A stretch of DNA of 10,119 nucleotides from an uncultured bacterium (GTDB lineage: Bacteria; Bacteroidota; Bacteroidia; Bacteroidales; JACABE01), in NCBI GenBank assembly GCA_903911455.1, contig CAIWDQ010000342.1, forward strand, positions 1-10,119. Reading direction: 5' to 3'. A model generated the notes under the pieces. That model searched no databases, was not told the origin of the DNA, and saw only the letters and a program-made list of their open reading frames with translations. The position numbers and the translations under genes are program-made. Positions 7,695-10,119 of this stretch are shown one piece after another. Every line of letters starts with the position of its first letter. The stretch's first letter is position 1.

Positions 7695-8966
7695 TCAATA
7701 ACCGTACTTCTTTTTCCATAGATTATGAAGCCTTGCTCTTATTTCGTTTTCGCGTGGATTATCCTGAGGTTCATAAAACTTATGACCTTTAATTTTGTCG
7801 GGTAAGAACTCCATATCCACAAAATTATTTTCGTAACTATGGGCATATTTATATTCTTTTCCATAGCCAATATCTTTCATAAGCTTAGTTGGCGAATTGC
7901 GTATTTGCAAAGGAACCGGCAAATCGCCTGTTTCTTTAACGAAAGCTAAAGCATCGTCAATGGCCGAATAACTGGCATTGCTTTTGGCTGAAGAGGCCAG
8001 ATATATTGCAGTTTGTGATAATATAATACGGCATTCGGGATAACCTATTTTATTAACAGCATCAAAACAACTATTAGCCAGAAGCAAAGCATTAGGATTG
8101 GCATTCCCGATATCTTCGGAAGCAAGTATTAACATACGACGGGCTATGAACTTAGGGTCTTCACCACCTGCAATCATACGTGCAAGATAATACACTGCCG
8201 CATTAGGATCACTTCCTCGCATTGATTTGATAAATGCCGAAATAACATCATAATGCATTTCACCACCTTTATCATATAGTGCCAGATTCTGTTGTACTAT
8301 CTTTAAAACCTTATCGTTAGTAAACTCAACTTCACCCTTCTTAAGCTCTGTATTAACTACCAGTTCAATTGCATTAAACAGCTTGCGGGCATCACCACCT
8401 GATATCCTTAGCAAAGCTTCTGTTTCGGTAATAATGATTTTAATATTGTGCTGATGTTCCAGTTTTATCTTAGCTGTCTCAATCAGTTGAAGCAGTTCAT
8501 CTTTCTCCAGATTCTTAAGTATATACACCTGACATCGCGAAAGCAAAGGCGAAATAACTTCAAATGAAGGATTCTCTGTTGTGGCACCTATCAGTGTTAT
8601 AATCCCTTTTTCAACAGCACCAAGCAATGAATCTTGCTGAGATTTATTAAAACGATGGATTTCATCTATAAATAAAATTGAAGCATCTTCAGATTGTTTT
8701 GCTTTTTCAATAACTTCACGCACATCTTTAACACCCGAATTAATAGCACTTAGCGTGAAGAATGATTTATTAAGATATTGAGATATGATATAAGCCAGCG
8801 TAGTTTTGCCAACTCCCGGAGGTCCCCAAAGTATCATTGAAGGGATGTTGCCCGATTCAATCGCATTACGCAAAATAGAGTTCTCCCCTACCAGATGCTT
8901 CTGTCCTATGTAATTATCAAGGTTTGATGGCCTTAATTGTTCGGCAAGTGGTGGATGATGCGTCAT
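7695..8966 (-). CDS. rarA: Replication-associated recombination protein A (RarA/MgsA), AAA+ ATPase
   Basis: Clamp-loader-like AAA+ ATPase acting at stalled replication forks; studied homologues form tetramers and interact with SSB. The 423-residue protein is near the usual length. It begins with the typical PLAEQLRPSNLDNYIGQKHL stretch (6-25). The ATPase core has Walker A GPPGVGKT (48-55), Walker B LFIDEIHR (98-105), sensor 1 ATTENPS (128-134), an arginine-finger candidate R144 in LLSRC, and sensor 2 GGDARK (190-195). The C-terminal collar and tetramerisation part contains the diagnostic SMRGSDPNAAVYYLARM (248-264) and ASEDIGNANP (282-291) motifs. The ATG is 18 bp after the cupin stop, so it is probably cotranscribed with the cupin and YrdC-domain genes. 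Ninety bp with its own promoter candidate separates it from the permease gene downstream. Nothing in it looks damaged. Confidence 0.97.
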   Translation of the reverse strand: MTHHPPLAEQLRPSNLDNYIGQKHLVGENSILRNAIESGNIPSMILWGPPGVGKTTLAYIISQYLNKSFFTLSAINSGVKDVREVIEKAKQSEDASILFIDEIHRFNKSQQDSLLGAVEKGIITLIGATTENPSFEVISPLLSRCQVYILKNLEKDELLQLIETAKIKLEHQHNIKIIITETEALLRISGGDARKLFNAIELVVNTELKKGEVEFTNDKVLKIVQQNLALYDKGGEMHYDVISAFIKSMRGSDPNAAVYYLARMIAGGEDPKFIARRMLILASEDIGNANPNALLLANSCFDAVNKIGYPECRIILSQTAIYLASSAKSNASYSAIDDALAFVKETGDLPVPLQIRNSPTKLMKDIGYGKEYKYAHSYENNFVDMEFLPDKIKGHKFYEPQDNPRENEIRARLHNLWKKKYGY

Positions 8967-8984
8967 ATTTTTAGAGTAAACTTA

Positions 8985-9305
8985 TTAAGTTTTAAAATGA
9001 AAAGCAAGCCATATACAATTAGGCTCTGTGCTGGTATAGATTACTTTATGCTTTTGATGAGCAGGTAGGTATATATAATCTCCTTTTTTAAGTTCTACAA
9101 TCTTATCATCTTCAAATACAAGGCGGGCAATTCCATCTAACAATAGCACCCATTCGTCTTTATCCTGATCATACCATTCCTCGTCAGGAGTTACATTTCC
9201 GTAAGAAACAATACGTTCGATGACCACATTTTCATTCTTAAAGAGCGTTTCAAATATTTCTACTTCACTCTCTGCTTTGTAATCATCAAAAATATTAGCT
9301 TTCAT
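8985..9305 (-). CDS. Small single-domain cupin protein of unknown substrate
   Basis: A 106-residue single beta-barrel cupin, probably cytoplasmic; no signal peptide or membrane segment is seen. Cupin motif 1 is degenerate. The usual G(X)5HXH(X)3-4E pattern appears as EEWYDQDKDEWVLLLDG (42-58), keeping E51 and G58 but with no histidine pair. Motif 2 is better preserved as GDYIYLPAHQKH (75-86), with G75, P81, H83 and H86. W44, Y45, D46 and Q47 lie where the missing histidines would be and could include substitute ligands. The barrel may therefore bind metal differently from typical cupins, or bind no metal. It lies 15 bp after the YrdC-domain gene and 18 bp before rarA. I cannot assign a reaction, and a role linked to its neighbours would be a guess. 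Confidence 0.88.
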   Translation of the reverse strand: MKANIFDDYKAESEVEIFETLFKNENVVIERIVSYGNVTPDEEWYDQDKDEWVLLLDGIARLVFEDDKIVELKKGDYIYLPAHQKHKVIYTSTEPNCIWLAFHFKT

Positions 9306-9320
9306 AACATAATATTTCTG

Positions 9321-9941
9321 TTACAGATAGTCTTCCAAAATACCTTTACCCTGACGAACCACTTTTATCTCATCATTAATACAACTCACTACTGTCGAAG
9401 GTTCGTTATCGCCATAGCCACCATCAATAACTATATCTACAACATCACGATATCTTTCATAAATAAGTTCAGGATCTGTAGTATAGCCTATCATTTCATC
9501 ATCATCATGTACCGAAGTTGACATAATCGGATTCCCTAACTCCATTACTATAGTGCGAGCTATGATATTATCAGGAATACGAATACCAACGGTTTTCTTG
9601 CTACTCTGAAACAGCTTTGGCACATTATTATTACCATCCAGAATAAATGTAAAAGGACCGGGCAACGTACGTTTCATAAGTTTAAAAACAGTAGTACTAA
9701 TTGGCTTTGTAAAATCGGACAACTGACTAAGGTCGTAGCAAATAAAAGAGAAGTTTGCATTTTGTTTTCTAATACCTTTAATCTCGGCTACACGCTCAAC
9801 AGTACGCGATTTAAAGATATCGCAACCGATACCGTACACCGAGTCGGTAGGATAAATTACAATACCTCCGTCACATAAGCACTCCACAACAGTCTTAATA
9901 TGTTTTGGATTAGGATTTTCAGGATAAATTTTTAGTAACAT
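9321..9941 (-). CDS. YrdC/Sua5/YciO-domain protein, YciO-like subgroup
   Basis: Single-domain YrdC-fold protein of 206 residues. TsaC/Sua5 members make threonylcarbamoyl-AMP from threonine, bicarbonate and ATP for tRNA t6A synthesis, and many databases would apply that label here. The signature YPTDSVYGIGCD (30-41) is clear, followed by the K-x-x-R region (K55, R58), LMKRTLPGPFTFIL (88-101), VGIRIPDN (118-125) and PSTVVSC (181-187). Several features favour YciO: the run from PTDS through FSFICYDLSQLS to LMKR, and MSTSV (140-144) where TsaC/Sua5 proteins usually have a SAN motif, so the asparagine is replaced by S143. There is no C-terminal Sua5 domain. It is the first gene of its group, with a good promoter match 20 bp upstream. 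Family membership is firm; threonylcarbamoyl-AMP synthase activity is uncertain. Confidence 0.93.
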   Translation of the reverse strand: MLLKIYPENPNPKHIKTVVECLCDGGIVIYPTDSVYGIGCDIFKSRTVERVAEIKGIRKQNANFSFICYDLSQLSDFTKPISTTVFKLMKRTLPGPFTFILDGNNNVPKLFQSSKKTVGIRIPDNIIARTIVMELGNPIMSTSVHDDDEMIGYTTDPELIYERYRDVVDIVIDGGYGDNEPSTVVSCINDEIKVVRQGKGILEDYL

Positions 9942-9961
9942 GGTTTATTAAAATTAAAGTG

Positions 9962-9992
9962 CAAAGTTAGTATTATTTTAATCAATTACGAA
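9962..9992 (-). promoter_or_regulatory. Candidate Bacteroidota promoter for the yrdC-cupin-rarA group
   Basis: On the minus strand TAACTTTG (9969-9962) matches the TAnnTTTG -7 element exactly. TTCG (9992-9989), 19 nt upstream, matches three of four bases of the -33 TTTG box and is contributed by the heptamer array. The predicted start near 9955 would give a leader of about 14 nt before the ATG at 9941, similar to the other promoter candidate in this window. Confidence 0.65.
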
Positions 9993-10011
9993 TTACGAAT
10001 TACGAATTACG
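9984..10011. repeat. Tandem heptamer repeat, four copies of AATTACG
   Basis: Four perfect consecutive copies of AATTACG (CGTAATT on the minus strand) occupy 9984-10011 and are followed by seven further A residues (10012-10018). The array abuts and partly forms the -33 region of the yrdC-group promoter. Its lowest two copies (9984-9990 and 9991-9997) contain the bases used as the -33 box. Perfect short tandem arrays are prone to slippage, so copy number may vary between strains. Confidence 0.95.
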
Positions 10012-10066
10012 AAAAAAAGTGCCTTAAGTCCATTAAATCTCTTGAATGCATTAAGTTAAAAAGGCA
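10012..10066 (-). terminator. Probable intrinsic terminator of a gene beyond the right edge
   Basis: Read on the minus strand, TGCCTT (10066-10061) pairs with AAGGCA (10025-10020). A smaller inner pairing, CATT (10048-10045) with AATG (10034-10031), leaves a 10-nt loop. The outer stem is followed by C and seven T residues (10018-10012). This is the layout of a Rho-independent terminator for an unseen minus-strand gene. The six-pair outer stem and large internal loop make it moderate rather than strong. Confidence 0.5.
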
Positions 10067-10119
10067 ATAAATTAATTGAATGTCTTTCTATATATTTAAA
10101 GTCTATTAGAAGTATACCA

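Noticed and set aside
9984..10011. Heptamer array as a CRISPR array or replication-origin iterons
   Set aside because: Units are 7 bp and contiguous with no spacers, and no cas, rep or dnaA gene or DnaA-box cluster is present.

Overview
The window looks like chromosomal DNA of a Bacteroidota species, most likely in the Bacteroidales/Marinilabiliales sphere. The sequence is AT-rich. Two promoter-like sites fit the Bacteroidota consensus (TTTG, 19-21 nt, TAnnTTTG). Start codons are preceded by A/T-rich leaders without clear Shine-Dalgarno sequences. The LptF/G-type permease carries the Bacteroidota N-terminal signature (MQFLWKYVDD...GKGLE). I did not try to name a genus.

All eight recognisable genes lie on the minus strand, so transcription runs from high to low coordinates. 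They form two tightly spaced groups. The upstream group (9941 down to 7695) holds a YrdC/Sua5/YciO-domain protein, a small cupin and the AAA+ ATPase RarA, with gaps of 15 and 18 bp. Its likely promoter is at 9962-9992, where a tandem AATTACG heptamer array supplies the -33 region. A probable terminator of a gene beyond the right edge lies just upstream.

The downstream group (7604 down to 185) begins with an LptF/LptG-family lipopolysaccharide-export permease that starts with TTG. It continues with two GT4-type glycosyltransferases, a multi-membrane-span GT-C protein resembling GT22 (ALG9/PIG-M/PIG-B) mannosyltransferases, and NAD+-dependent DNA ligase LigA. Gaps are 5, 12, -4 and 12 bp, which points to one transcript. 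A candidate promoter sits in the 90-bp gap between rarA and this group.

Functionally, the permease and the three glycosyltransferases suggest a small envelope-glycan module. The GT4 enzymes could build a saccharide on the cytoplasmic face, the GT22-like enzyme could add a sugar on the periplasmic side from a lipid-linked donor, and the permease belongs to the LPS export bridge. The shared pathway is inferred from gene order. LigA, RarA and the YrdC-domain protein are housekeeping functions.

I found no phage, transposon, CRISPR, toxin-antitoxin or RNA genes, and no clear undescribed system. The points most worth checking are the GT22-like gene in its operon, the heptamer array forming part of a promoter, and the YciO-like rather than TsaC-like character of the YrdC-domain protein.
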